A stretch of DNA of 64,000 nt from a virus: positions 1 to 64,000 of the IMG/VR virus record IMGVR_UViG_3300013014_001014; one strand, written 5' to 3'. Made by a program: the position numbers and the translations under genes. Below, piece after piece: positions 7,648 through 16,766 of the stretch (its first letter is position 1; each line of letters starts with the position of its first letter). The notes beneath the pieces are model-generated. The model was not told the DNA's origin and did not search any database. It worked only from the letters and a program-made list of their open reading frames with translations.

Positions 7648-8289
7648 ATGATTATAATTGGAATATCAGGATACGCTCGTAGTGGTAAAGATCTGTTTAC
7701 ATCAGTAGCTCAGAAAGTATTAAAAGAGCACGGAATTAAATCTGAAAAGTTTGCTCTTGCCTATGAACTTAAAAATGATCTTAAATCACTGATTAAGACA
7801 AAAATTGGTATAGATGTTTTCACAGATGATACTCAATCAAAATCTATAATCAGACCATTGTTAGTAGCATACGGCGACGTAATGCGTAAAACTAGTGAGG
7901 GAAAATATTGGACTGCTAAAGTTGGCCAACGTATCGATAAAAGTAAAGCTGATGTTGTTTTCATAACTGATATTAGATACGATGTTTATCCAGAAGATGA
8001 ATGTACTTGGTTAGATCGTAAAATGTCTGGCAAGTTAATTCATATAACCAAGTTCAAACAATCAACAGTGCCACAAGGAAAAAGATTTAGCAAAAATAAA
8101 ATTGTTAAGATATATGACGCTGCACCAAATGACCATGAGTTGTTAAATAATCCCAAAGTAAAATCAAAAGCTAATTATGCATTTGAATGGGAAGATTATA
8201 GTGGTAAACTAAATGACACTTCATTAGAAGATCATCCGTATATCAGAGAAAAAGTAATAGTCGCATTAAAAGCGATTAACGTAATTTAA
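7648..8289 (+). CDS. Deoxynucleoside monophosphate kinase, T4 gp1-like
   Basis: 213 aa P-loop kinase. The Walker A motif is GYARSGKD at residues 7-14, a variant typical of phage dNMP kinases, followed by FALAYELKNDLKSL and VFITDIRYDVYPED, the region that carries the catalytic Asp/Arg. The enzyme phosphorylates dNMPs to dNDPs for phage DNA synthesis. It follows the methyltransferase by two bases. Its 3' end overlaps the convergent minus-strand gene at 8276, and a probable terminator for it lies inside that gene at 8309-8348. Confidence 0.8.
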   Translation: MIIIGISGYARSGKDLFTSVAQKVLKEHGIKSEKFALAYELKNDLKSLIKTKIGIDVFTDDTQSKSIIRPLLVAYGDVMRKTSEGKYWTAKVGQRIDKSKADVVFITDIRYDVYPEDECTWLDRKMSGKLIHITKFKQSTVPQGKRFSKNKIVKIYDAAPNDHELLNNPKVKSKANYAFEWEDYSGKLNDTSLEDHPYIREKVIVALKAINVI

Positions 8290-8557
8290 TTGTTTTTATT
8301 ACATGATTACTACCGTGTGAAAAGATAATTTCATCATCGGTAGTTTTTGTTCTAAAATAGTCTATTAAATCAGAAGCATGAGATATTACAAAATTAATAT
8401 ATAACACATTACATTCTTCGTGCTTCTGATTTTTTCGTTGCTTTTGACAACTGCAGATTTTGCTTACTTGTTGTAGACAATCTTTTAATCTATCCATTGA
8501 AACAATGTGTTCGGATCCTATTAAGTTTACAAGTGCTTGATGACTTCCTATATTCAT
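8276..8557 (-). CDS. Hypothetical protein with Cys-rich centre, 93 aa
   Basis: Unrecognised small protein, last gene of the long minus-strand operon. A short Cys/His/Lys cluster, CSCQKQRKNQKHEEC near residues 35-49, could bind a metal ion. It overlaps the upstream membrane-protein gene by four bases (ATGA) and the convergent dNMP kinase by 14 bases. The hairpin terminator serving the opposite strand (8309-8348) lies inside its 3' half. Confidence 0.5.
   Translation of the reverse strand: MNIGSHQALVNLIGSEHIVSMDRLKDCLQQVSKICSCQKQRKNQKHEECNVLYINFVISHASDLIDYFRTKTTDDEIIFSHGSNHVIKTIKLR
8309..8348 (+). terminator. Probable rho-independent terminator of the dNMP kinase unit
   Basis: ACTACCG (8309-8315) pairs with CGGTAGT (8338-8344), with an inner TGAAA/TTTCA stem, and a T-run at 8344-8348 on the plus strand. 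It is embedded in the coding sequence of the convergent gene. Confidence 0.55.
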
Positions 8558-8931
8558 AACAATTTTTTAATTATTAAATAAATAGTTAATGAACAAACAT
8601 AGTTGATTGGCAACATTAATAAAGAAAACCACTGTTGATATCCGAATAATAATGTTAGTAAGTTTACACCAATTAAAGTTGTCCAAAAACACAAACATAT
8701 TGGACAACTAAGTAATTTGGTTAAATAACCTGGATATTTTTCATATAAAAAGTTAGGATAGTTAGACATGATATCCACTTCCAACTTGTACTTCTCAAAG
8801 TCTGATATTTTTAATAAACTACGTGTGTTGGTTAGTTTTGAAATGGTTTGAACTATGTCACTTTCAAACCAAACCACCATTATAAATGTGGTATAAAAAA
8901 TAAGAGGTATATTAAAGTCGGTTATATTCAT
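8554..8931 (-). CDS. Integral membrane protein with CPxCxxFW motif (DUF1360-like)
   Basis: 125 aa with an N-terminal hydrophobic helix (residues about 8-22) and two more near 82-98 and 103-122. The motif LSCPICLCFWTTLIG at about 73-87 is the hallmark of DUF1360-type small membrane proteins, in which CPxCxxxW starts a transmembrane helix. The function of the family is unknown. It is one of only two multi- or single-pass membrane proteins recognised in the window, and it sits at the end of the glycan operon, overlapping neighbours by four bases on both sides. Confidence 0.6.
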   Translation of the reverse strand: MNITDFNIPLIFYTTFIMVVWFESDIVQTISKLTNTRSLLKISDFEKYKLEVDIMSNYPNFLYEKYPGYLTKLLSCPICLCFWTTLIGVNLLTLLFGYQQWFSLLMLPINYVCSLTIYLIIKKLL

Positions 8932-10133
8932 TGTAGTAATTGATTTTTGTACCAGCTATCACTTAGATTGACTAACTTTTTATTATGATCGGTTAATTTA
9001 TTAATTTTGAGTTTGAATATATCAAATTCTAATTCTCCTACGATGCCACTATCTTCAAGCATTAACTGTAACATATTAAAGAATTCAAAACTTTGATTTG
9101 TTAACTTAACCGCGTCGAATTCGATTACAATATCATTTATTTTTTGATCTTCATAACGTTTTAATTTTTTCTTAAGATCAAACTTAGTATTCTTTTGTTC
9201 TAAGTTAATATAACGATCATATGAAACATCTGTATAAATTGTATCACACCATGGTTCTAATAGAGTTAATTTATATTCATCACAGTTACGAACAACAAAT
9301 CCAACATCATATCTGTTTGGAACAATAGGTTTCATAGTATCGTTGTGTTTAACAAAATGTCCCCATTTACGGATAAAGTTTCTGGCACTACGGTTATTTT
9401 GAGATAACCATTCATCACTTTCTTTACCTACTGTAGTTAGAGTTGGATTGTATCTACTTCCTCTACAGGTCATATGATATACGCAACCTTCCCATGTTTG
9501 TATAAATTTATATCCGTTTAACAAGAATCTATTGAAGATGTCACTGTCTTCTTTGCTTTGGGGTGCATATAGATCATCGTGCCCACCAATAGATTGGAAA
9601 TCACTCTTATAAATGGCCCATGGCGCAAAGATTCCTTCTGTGGTTTTATCTTTTCTTGTCATTCGGGTATCATTGAACCATTTCAATAAACCAGCCTCAT
9701 TAAACTCTTCTGGTTCATTTCCGAATGCTTGCACAATCTTTTCTGGTCCTGGAGGATGTAAAGGTGGTTCAATGCGGGTAAGACTAACAATAGTACCTGG
9801 TTGAATATACTTTTCTACATATTTATCGAAGTTAGGACACGCATACATATCTGCGTGATAGATCATTACCACATCGTTAGTAGCTACTTCGTTTATAAGA
9901 CGGTCATATAGAATTGTATGACCCAATCTGGTTGGACCTTCGTTGCGGATAAATTTGAAGTGCGGATCTTTTTGTGCCGTTTCATTACACCATTCCATCG
10001 TACCGTCATTACTGAAGTCGTCTGCAACACAGATTTCATGTTCTTTGTGAGTTAAATTTTTACGAATAGCGTCATAACTCCATTTTAGATATTTTAAGTT
10101 ATTTCGACTGGGTTGAATAAAACTAATTTTCAT
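8928..10133 (-). CDS. Glycosyltransferase family 2
   Basis: 401 aa. The GT-A domain occupies residues 1-250: ISFIQPSRNNLKYL at the start, CVADDFSNDGTMEW near 37, the metal-binding DxD as IYHADMY near 96, and the acceptor-side motif QSKEDSDIFNR near 192. These are textbook GT2 features for an inverting enzyme using a nucleotide sugar. The C-terminal 150 residues form a separate unknown domain. It is the best-conserved-looking enzyme in the operon and is preceded by the only large gap in it (95 nt), so it may have an extra promoter. Confidence 0.85.
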   Translation of the reverse strand: MKISFIQPSRNNLKYLKWSYDAIRKNLTHKEHEICVADDFSNDGTMEWCNETAQKDPHFKFIRNEGPTRLGHTILYDRLINEVATNDVVMIYHADMYACPNFDKYVEKYIQPGTIVSLTRIEPPLHPPGPEKIVQAFGNEPEEFNEAGLLKWFNDTRMTRKDKTTEGIFAPWAIYKSDFQSIGGHDDLYAPQSKEDSDIFNRFLLNGYKFIQTWEGCVYHMTCRGSRYNPTLTTVGKESDEWLSQNNRSARNFIRKWGHFVKHNDTMKPIVPNRYDVGFVVRNCDEYKLTLLEPWCDTIYTDVSYDRYINLEQKNTKFDLKKKLKRYEDQKINDIVIEFDAVKLTNQSFEFFNMLQLMLEDSGIVGELEFDIFKLKINKLTDHNKKLVNLSDSWYKNQLLQ

Positions 10134-10228
10134 ACTATTTAAATATCAACTATACAGTGCCAAAAAGTTTATTATAATTCCGTCATCCGTTTTTTTTTTC
10201 AAGTTTTGTTTGGTCAAATCGTCATAAT
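10134..10228 (-). promoter_or_regulatory. 95-nt intergenic gap in the glycan operon; possible internal promoter
   Basis: The only sizeable gap in the minus-strand operon. It holds a perfect -10 hexamer TATAAT on the minus strand (10176-10171) and an A10 tract, but no convincing -35 at the right distance. No hairpin terminator or small gene was found. Weak support only. Confidence 0.3.
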
Positions 10229-10987
10229 TTATGAATATAACTGTTTGTATGATCTTTCCATCCAATAGGAAACATGTCTGTCATTTTGTGGTATTGCGTT
10301 AAAATGATATACCCATCCACAGTTTATAAAATGTAAATCATCACTAAACCAACTATGACCTGGTATATGTAAAAGATTTTTTCGGAACAGATCTTGTAAA
10401 TTATAACACTCAGACAGATAATTAATGTCTATTTTATTTGATTGTAGTATATAATTTATTATTGTTTGATCTGTACCCGCCTTTATTTCTGATGTTAAAC
10501 GATTGATTTCATCAATATTATCAGTATAAAAGTTTTTTATTGTATCGTAAATAGATTTTGTAGACTTTCCTCCGATTATAAATCCTCCGTTTATATACTT
10601 CCAAGGATGTACATCGGATTGATTTGGAAAAATAGATTTCCATCCTTTAATGCTTCTACAAGTCCATTCATAACATCCGTTATTTAAAACCGCTGAAAAT
10701 TTATTGTTTGTTTCATTAAAAAAGTTAGGACAATTAGGATGTACAATTGTATCAGCATCTACCATCAAAACTTGATCATAATCTATACCATTATGTTCCA
10801 AAATATCGTGTACCCACCATCTCTGCAGTGTGATTTTGAATTTACTAGGATCCATAATTGGGTCTGTCCATTCAATCAACTTGACATCATTTTTATCACA
10901 CCAATGCTTCCAACTTTTGACACTATAATGATATGGATTGCTTCTTCCATTTTTTAAATCTATATTAGGAATGAATACAACATTCAT
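10229..10987 (-). CDS. GT-A glycosyltransferase (GT8-like), paralogue A1
   Basis: 252 aa. After a short N-terminal strand (VVFIPNIDL) and the segment SVKSWKHWCDKNDVKLIEW, the nucleotide-sugar DxD appears as MVDADTIVHPNCPNFF near residue 76. INGGFIIGG near 134 and the late HIPGHSW segment complete a GT8-like GT-A fold. Two related genes follow downstream (14409 and 13754), sharing the SWxxWCxKND start and the PNFFNE segment. The donor sugar cannot be read from the sequence. It overlaps nothing; the start is an ATG next to the dehydrogenase stop. Confidence 0.7.
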   Translation of the reverse strand: MNVVFIPNIDLKNGRSNPYHYSVKSWKHWCDKNDVKLIEWTDPIMDPSKFKITLQRWWVHDILEHNGIDYDQVLMVDADTIVHPNCPNFFNETNNKFSAVLNNGCYEWTCRSIKGWKSIFPNQSDVHPWKYINGGFIIGGKSTKSIYDTIKNFYTDNIDEINRLTSEIKAGTDQTIINYILQSNKIDINYLSECYNLQDLFRKNLLHIPGHSWFSDDLHFINCGWVYHFNAIPQNDRHVSYWMERSYKQLYS

Positions 10988-10988
10988 A

Positions 10989-11837
10989 TTACTTATTATC
11001 TGTGACGGCAGACTTTGACTTTTCCCAGTCTTTATTTTTTCTAACCGATAAATTACGATTCCAAGCTGCTTTTAATATGACAGGATCAATATCAAACTTT
11101 TCAAATGTTTCTATAAAAGCGTTGATATCTTTTGGAAAACATGTGCCACCAAATCCAAAATCATTATCGTGACCTGGTACTTGATAGTGACTTATACCAA
11201 TTCTGCCATCGGACATAACACCACCTAATATTTTATCCCAAGATAGATTTAATTTATCAGATAACAAAAACATTTCATTGAAAAATGATACTTTAGTTGC
11301 AAAGAAACAATTTGCAAAGTACTTTACAAATTCTGATTCTTTACTCTTCATTGCGTGACACGTGACTCCTGGGAATCTTTCTTCGTACAATTTTTTGATG
11401 GTTAGTGTGCCGTTTTCTTCTTCGCCACCAACTATATTTCTACTAGGTGTAATAAAATCTATAGCTGCTGATCTTGCAGTCAAAAATTCAGGAGAATGAA
11501 TAATTTTGAGTGGACTAAACTTTTCACAAAGATAATCTGTGGTACCAATAGGAACGGTTGATTTAATCACAAATATTGTTTGTGGATTATAAGCGTGAGT
11601 TATTACGGTATTAAAGAAATCAACAATATAAGAAGTATCCGATCCTAATGTATCTTTAAACATTGGAGTTGGTAAACAAACAAATACAATATCTTGTATT
11701 ATAGTCTCATCAAATGAATGTGTAGATTTTGCACTGTTTACATCATAGATTTTAACGTCGTGATAGTGATTTAAACCTTTACAAATAGCGCTACCAACAA
11801 AACCATTACCAACAATTCCGATTTTAAATTTGTTCAT
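10989..11837 (-). CDS. UDP-glucose/GDP-mannose dehydrogenase family protein, short form
   Basis: About 282 aa. Rossmann motif VGNGFVGSAIC at residues 7-17, the family signature FVCLPTPM near 53, and the catalytic cysteine in GFGGTCFPKDINAF near 235. This enzyme class oxidises a nucleotide sugar such as UDP-glucose twice to the uronic acid, using NAD. Full-length members are about 390-450 aa with a C-terminal UDP-sugar-binding domain; that domain is missing here, as in some phage forms, so the substrate may differ. An ATG nine bases upstream (11846) is an alternative start; both overlap the preceding gene. Confidence 0.8.
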   Translation of the reverse strand: MNKFKIGIVGNGFVGSAICKGLNHYHDVKIYDVNSAKSTHSFDETIIQDIVFVCLPTPMFKDTLGSDTSYIVDFFNTVITHAYNPQTIFVIKSTVPIGTTDYLCEKFSPLKIIHSPEFLTARSAAIDFITPSRNIVGGEEENGTLTIKKLYEERFPGVTCHAMKSKESEFVKYFANCFFATKVSFFNEMFLLSDKLNLSWDKILGGVMSDGRIGISHYQVPGHDNDFGFGGTCFPKDINAFIETFEKFDIDPVILKAAWNRNLSVRKNKDWEKSKSAVTDNK

Positions 11838-12774
11838 AAATTTCATTCCAATTTTGTAACCATTTTTCTTCTGTATAATACATTAGATAATTATCTTTTG
11901 CGGTATCTGAACAGTAATTATAAAACTCTTTGTCGTCTCTTAATCTTATTGATAGTTGATTTGCTTTTTCTATATCGCCTATGTTGACACTTAGTTCTGG
12001 ATGCAATGTTTCTTGTGTGTCTAATCCTGTATATCCTATGCATGGTATACCCAAATAAGCACAGTTAAGAGCAAATGTACCCGCCGCATGTGTACGCATT
12101 AAGTGTATGCCCACATTAAAATTGGCAAGTGTTTTAATCCACTCAGTCCACATCATGTATGGTAAATGATGTAAGCTGGGAAATTGTTCTTCGTTTTCAA
12201 TTTTTCTTCCCATACTAGGGATAAAAGTTGGCTTGTTGAAGTTTTGTGCTACAAAGTAACTGTCTACTCCGCCATACCAACTACAGAAGTTTCCGCCTAT
12301 AATAGGCATACCATTATTTTCACGGAGTATATTTTTAACGGTATCTTCTATCATCAAAGACTGTAAATTAAATGTGGGTTTCTTAAATATACCTTTGAAG
12401 TATGAAATATCACTCTTGTTATGAGTTAATAGAAAGTCCATCGAACTTAGGAAATTAATATAATTAACTTGATTTGTATAATTATAATCTTGATAATACC
12501 AGGCCGGACCTTCTTGCATTACTGTTACTTTTTTGCCAATAGATTTAACCAGCTCTAACAATCGGACAGTATCAAAGTTTTCTAACTTTTTTGGCAATAT
12601 TACAATGACCAAATCATGTCGTGGTATACTAATTGACGATTTACTTAAAATGTAGTCTATTGGATAATGATTGGCATTAAGTGAAATTTGCCAAGCAAAT
12701 TCGGTACGACAATTTACAAAATCTCTAGGTAGTTTACCAATATGACTATTTTGACTAACAAAACAAATATTCAT
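11824..12774 (-). CDS. Probable GT-B fold glycosyltransferase
   Basis: 316 aa. It starts with a typical GT-B first strand (NICFVSQNS), has a second Rossmann-like half from about residue 150, and ends with a region resembling nucleotide-sugar binding: HLMRTHAAGTFALNCAYLGIPCIGY followed by a small helical tail. The Ala-Gly-Thr run before a conserved Pro is like GT1/GT4 donor sites, but the classic E-x7-E is not clear. It overlaps its neighbours by 4 and 14 bases inside the operon. Donor and acceptor are unknown. Confidence 0.5.
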   Translation of the reverse strand: MNICFVSQNSHIGKLPRDFVNCRTEFAWQISLNANHYPIDYILSKSSISIPRHDLVIVILPKKLENFDTVRLLELVKSIGKKVTVMQEGPAWYYQDYNYTNQVNYINFLSSMDFLLTHNKSDISYFKGIFKKPTFNLQSLMIEDTVKNILRENNGMPIIGGNFCSWYGGVDSYFVAQNFNKPTFIPSMGRKIENEEQFPSLHHLPYMMWTEWIKTLANFNVGIHLMRTHAAGTFALNCAYLGIPCIGYTGLDTQETLHPELSVNIGDIEKANQLSIRLRDDKEFYNYCSDTAKDNYLMYYTEEKWLQNWNEIYEQI

Positions 12775-13757
12775 AGTCTTTTTTTAAAATCTTCGTAAGT
12801 GTAAAAGTTTCCTGTATTATTAAATAAACTATTTAAATTGTGTTGTGACATCTCTTTGAATATCTTCCACCAATCTCCTTTTTCTTTTCCACAAAATCCC
12901 CTTGGATTATTTTCATTCGCAATATACATGCGTTTATTTGGATGTCTTCTAGCGTGAACCTTTAAAATGTTTTTGAATATAATTTGTACGTATTTATCCC
13001 CTAATATTTTTTGTGCCATCATTGATAAACTTTCATCATCATTATGAATAAAGCAAGGCGGTATATTAATGCCACTTTTAATTAAATCACTACTCAATAC
13101 CAAACAAGAGCCATCTATTTTTGGATAATTTATCGTTTGTATATCAAGTTCTTTGATCTCTGAATTGATAGTATTCATTTGATCTATGGTCATAAGTGAC
13201 TTGGCTTGATTAATGTTATCAACATCTTTATCATCATATACATGATTTAGGAATTTAGGATGAACTGTTACATCCCAACTGTTATCCCACATTTTTCGAT
13301 CCGCAAAACATGCTATAAATCTGTATATTCCTTGCGATCTTATAACAGGAGTCAGAGTTTCCAATCCAATTATTGCTTCTTTTGGAAGCAAACTATCTGT
13401 TTCTCCCCATATTAAATAATCAGCTTTCTCACAATATTTTGTATTGAATTCTCTACGATAATTGGTCTGAGTATAGAATTCATTATCATTATCTATAATT
13501 TTGTAATGTAAGTTAGACAATTCTTTTATTCTAACCAGTTCATTCTCAAATCTATCAACCAGATCATCTTTTGTCGTTTTAGATGTATCAATTTTTTCGA
13601 AAAACTGGGATGTGTTGAATACAAAATCCAAATATACGTTTTCTTTGTTGTCAACCGTGGACAAAAGATTTAACAATCCACCGATATAATCACTGAACAT
13701 TTCAATCTCATAAAACATTACGTGGATGCCAATTGCGTATTTATAATTTATATTCAT
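12771..13757 (-). CDS. Probable GT-A glycosyltransferase
   Basis: 328 aa. A DxD-like element LIWGETDSLLP near residue 113 and a later acidic motif FIHNDDESLSM near 238 suggest a GT-A fold with a displaced donor site. KILKVHARRHPNKRM near 262 supplies a basic phosphate-binding patch. No family number can be assigned with confidence. It overlaps the genes on both sides by four bases (ATGA), so it is translated within the operon. Confidence 0.5.
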   Translation of the reverse strand: MNINYKYAIGIHVMFYEIEMFSDYIGGLLNLLSTVDNKENVYLDFVFNTSQFFEKIDTSKTTKDDLVDRFENELVRIKELSNLHYKIIDNDNEFYTQTNYRREFNTKYCEKADYLIWGETDSLLPKEAIIGLETLTPVIRSQGIYRFIACFADRKMWDNSWDVTVHPKFLNHVYDDKDVDNINQAKSLMTIDQMNTINSEIKELDIQTINYPKIDGSCLVLSSDLIKSGINIPPCFIHNDDESLSMMAQKILGDKYVQIIFKNILKVHARRHPNKRMYIANENNPRGFCGKEKGDWWKIFKEMSQHNLNSLFNNTGNFYTYEDFKKRL

Positions 13758-14416
13758 AAAAATGTAGAGGCGATTGACATCAAATCTGGATTTAATTCGA
13801 AATTAAAAATTTTGCCGAACTTTGAAAGATTGGAGTCAATTGGTATCTCTTTTCTATTAATATCTATCATATTATACACATACGGCAGTTTATTATATTC
13901 TCCATCAAAGAAAAAATTCTGGGGAATAAATTTAAGATCTAATTTGTTAATTAAGTTTTGATAGTTTTCTTCTAAGAAGTTTAGAATCTGATCGAAGATT
14001 TGTTCATGGGACTTGTTAACAACAAATACGCTTAAATCAAAAAATCTCGAAAAGTCTACTTTTTTATTATTAAATACATGTTGTTGATACAATTCTATAT
14101 TGGTTAACAAGTAACTAAAATCAGAATCCCATTCGGCAAATGTAAGCTTATTGTTGCTTAAATCAAAAATATTCTCTGTATTTTTATTTACGAGCGTAGT
14201 GTCTCGTACTAAACAGATGTTGTCGAAACTTACAGCACTATTTTTCAATAATTTGAACATATAGAAAATCTGATTTGTTCTATCAAACGTTGGATTAACA
14301 ATGTCGGTCAAACAGATTAATTTTAAATTGTGCGATTCACAATATTTCTTCCAAGATTCATATGATAACTGGTTTAATTGTTCTCCTGATTGATATAAGA
14401 CAACGAAATTATTCAT
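13754..14416 (-). CDS. Degenerate GT-A paralogue A3
   Basis: 220 aa. The start (SYESWKKYCESHNLKLICL) aligns with the two GT8-like paralogues at 10229 and 14409, but the DxD position reads LVRDTTLV, and the glycine-rich GGF motif is replaced by SVFVV. The protein may have lost metal-dependent transfer, changed mechanism, or act as a binding partner of its paralogues. It overlaps the downstream gene by four bases and the upstream paralogue by eight. Confidence 0.5.
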   Translation of the reverse strand: MNNFVVLYQSGEQLNQLSYESWKKYCESHNLKLICLTDIVNPTFDRTNQIFYMFKLLKNSAVSFDNICLVRDTTLVNKNTENIFDLSNNKLTFAEWDSDFSYLLTNIELYQQHVFNNKKVDFSRFFDLSVFVVNKSHEQIFDQILNFLEENYQNLINKLDLKFIPQNFFFDGEYNKLPYVYNMIDINRKEIPIDSNLSKFGKIFNFELNPDLMSIASTFL

Positions 14417-15206
14417 AGTTTTGCTTTATTAAGTCCCATGTTTGTTTCATTAGTTGGGTACGAGTGACCCCTCTATCGGAAAATCCGGAAAATATCCAAA
14501 CGTTTAAATATTTGATAAAGAATGGTGTTTTATCATTTGTATAAGAATTGCCAGTTAATAAGTTACGTCTCCACAAATGATTTACGCCGTGAGATATAGG
14601 AAACACTTTTGTATCTATTTTATTTATTTGTATAAAGTAGTTTAGGACTGGTTGATCTCGACCACGTTTTACCAATTTGTCTTCGTGATTTAATATAGAT
14701 TCATGGTTATCAAAGTAGAACTTTTTCAAATCATCAAACATCGGTTTATGATTTTTATTAAATAAAACGAAGCCAGCTAGAAAATGTTTGGTATAATCAA
14801 ATTCAAATCCGTTAAAAAGATCTTTATATCCGTTTATACTTTCGTGTACCCACTTCATATTTTCATTTCCCAATATTCCACATAACTTACATTCGGATTC
14901 ATTGAAGAAATTAGGAGCGTCCCATTTTACCATGATGGAAGCATCAACTGCTAATATTTGATCAAAATCTCCTACTTTGTTTTTTACAAAATCAAAAATA
15001 TCTAACCAACGTTGCCAATTGATTTTGTATTTGAGTTGATCGTCATAGGTAGTAACGTCATAGTGTACAAATATAACATCGTTTTTCTTACACCAATATT
15101 CCCAAGATTTTTTACTGTAGTCCATCCAAGAAAAATCGTCATAACGATACTTTTCTTTTACGACATCACTACCTTTTACTCCACACCAAAACAATACGTT
15201 TTTCAT
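14409..15206 (-). CDS. GT-A glycosyltransferase (GT8-like), paralogue A2
   Basis: 265 aa from the ATG at 15206, chosen because it overlaps the preceding stop as ATGA; a longer frame exists to 15227. Shared with paralogue A1: SKKSWEYWCKKNDVIFVHY near residue 33, QILAVDASIMVKWDAPNFFNE near 85, and GFVLFNKNHKPMFDDLKKFY. The metal motif is DAS rather than DAD, which keeps only the first acidic residue. The C-terminal HGVNHLWRRN matches the late His/Trp segment of A1. Likely product: a sugar transferase of the operon's glycan. Confidence 0.65.
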   Translation of the reverse strand: MKNVLFWCGVKGSDVVKEKYRYDDFSWMDYSKKSWEYWCKKNDVIFVHYDVTTYDDQLKYKINWQRWLDIFDFVKNKVGDFDQILAVDASIMVKWDAPNFFNESECKLCGILGNENMKWVHESINGYKDLFNGFEFDYTKHFLAGFVLFNKNHKPMFDDLKKFYFDNHESILNHEDKLVKRGRDQPVLNYFIQINKIDTKVFPISHGVNHLWRRNLLTGNSYTNDKTPFFIKYLNVWIFSGFSDRGVTRTQLMKQTWDLIKQNYE

Positions 15207-16765
15207 TTTATAAAATGCTCTTTCCAATAGTTATAGGTTTTATAATCACTTGGGGTGCCCCAACAAATATAATGTTCTACTTCAAATACTTTTACATTTA
15301 ATCCGCGTTTGATATTTTGATTAATAACATCATCGACATAAAATTCACCATTAGTTCTTATATTAGAATCATAGTTCTCTTTTAATCCGTCGATAAAATA
15401 CTTGGCTTTTCTAAAAAACATTGTACCAATGATAGCATGGGTTTGTAAAGGATTATCGTAGATAAACTTTTTACACGAAACGTGCTTGATGTTATTGTTT
15501 TCATCGACATCCAACCAAGAATACATATTAGGATTAACTTTACTCGTTTGATTGTTTCTAAATGACCACACAATTACATCAACTGTTGGATCATCGATTA
15601 ATCGCTGATATTCATTTGAATCGTAATATACACCATTGTCACACGCTGAAATTAAAATTGGGTTTTCTAATTCAATATTGAAGTGATTAATAGCTAATTC
15701 ACATGTGCATGCTTGTCCTTCGGTAGTTTTATCTATTGATAAAACAGATGTGTTTTTATAATGTTGTTTAAGTGTAGTGTCTAATTTAAACTCATCCACG
15801 TGTTCTTTTAAACACACAAACGTATTATTGTCACAACTTGGTAGGCAATCAACTGCTTGCACAACCATTGGTAACCCATCTACGTCTACAAGAGGCTTTG
15901 GTAATTTAAAACCTTCCATTGAAAACCTACTTCCTCTACCAGCCATCGGAAGTACTAGGGTAGTATTTGGTTGGTTAATAATTTCTAATTTATTGGTTTT
16001 AAGTTTTTTAAAATAAGATGACCATGATTTATATATCTCCAAATCGTATGGAGTTCCCCATTGCAACATTTTATCGATTTCAAATATATTTGTACGCAAT
16101 CCATCTTTAACCAGTAGATTATATACTAAACTTATATAAAACTCACCTTTTAGATCATTTCCAGATTCCAACAATTGTTTAAAGTATTTTTTTACCAAGT
16201 TACCACTTTTAAAGTAATATGTTCCATTTGAAGCATATTCATTCATTTTATTGTTGGTAAACGGCTCTTTTTCTTTAATTTGAATCAATACTTTATTCTC
16301 TTCTTTACAGAAAGCATAGTTATCGCTTCCTAACATATGTGGATGGAATCCTGTGTAACACGGAATTGAACCGTCAAAATTGCCGATGTGAATTTCTTCT
16401 AAGAATTTATCAAAATTCCATACTGTACCATAATCACAATAGGTTATTATTGTTTCTTTGGAGTCGTCGATATGATCAAAGATCTGTGATACTGTGTAAA
16501 CAGGACCTTTTTTGTGATTAGGAATAGAGTAGATTTTACAATTTGGCACAATTGATTCTAATACGGATCTCATATTAGTTTCTCTTAGATGTGGTTCATT
16601 ACAAATGAATGTTATATCAGTAACTCCTGGGAATAGATCAACTACGTGTTTAATAATAGGATGTCCATCTACTTCAATTAGTGGTTTTGGGTCTTTGTAT
16701 CCAGCCTCAATGAATCGTTTGCCAATTCCTGACATTGGGATGATAAGTTGAATATTGTCTTTCAT
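15203..16765 (-). CDS. Tandem sugar-phosphate nucleotidyltransferase (two-domain fusion)
   Basis: 520 aa made of two complete nucleotidyltransferase domains of about 260 aa each. Domain 1 begins LIIPMSGIGKRF (residue 5) with KDPKPLIEVDGHPII and has the acidic motif TYCDYGTVW near 108; domain 2 begins LVLPMAGRGSRF near 270 with KLPKPLVDVDGLPMV and ISACDNGVYY near 375. Both end with CWGTP- or QWGTP-type motifs. Such enzymes join a sugar-1-phosphate or polyol phosphate with NTP to give the activated donor. A fusion of two diverged copies suggests two different donors from one polypeptide. Neighbouring HAD, GDPD-like and aldolase genes probably belong to the same pathway. Confidence 0.8.
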   Translation of the reverse strand: MKDNIQLIIPMSGIGKRFIEAGYKDPKPLIEVDGHPIIKHVVDLFPGVTDITFICNEPHLRETNMRSVLESIVPNCKIYSIPNHKKGPVYTVSQIFDHIDDSKETIITYCDYGTVWNFDKFLEEIHIGNFDGSIPCYTGFHPHMLGSDNYAFCKEENKVLIQIKEKEPFTNNKMNEYASNGTYYFKSGNLVKKYFKQLLESGNDLKGEFYISLVYNLLVKDGLRTNIFEIDKMLQWGTPYDLEIYKSWSSYFKKLKTNKLEIINQPNTTLVLPMAGRGSRFSMEGFKLPKPLVDVDGLPMVVQAVDCLPSCDNNTFVCLKEHVDEFKLDTTLKQHYKNTSVLSIDKTTEGQACTCELAINHFNIELENPILISACDNGVYYDSNEYQRLIDDPTVDVIVWSFRNNQTSKVNPNMYSWLDVDENNNIKHVSCKKFIYDNPLQTHAIIGTMFFRKAKYFIDGLKENYDSNIRTNGEFYVDDVINQNIKRGLNVKVFEVEHYICWGTPSDYKTYNYWKEHFIK

Positions 16766-16766
16766 T

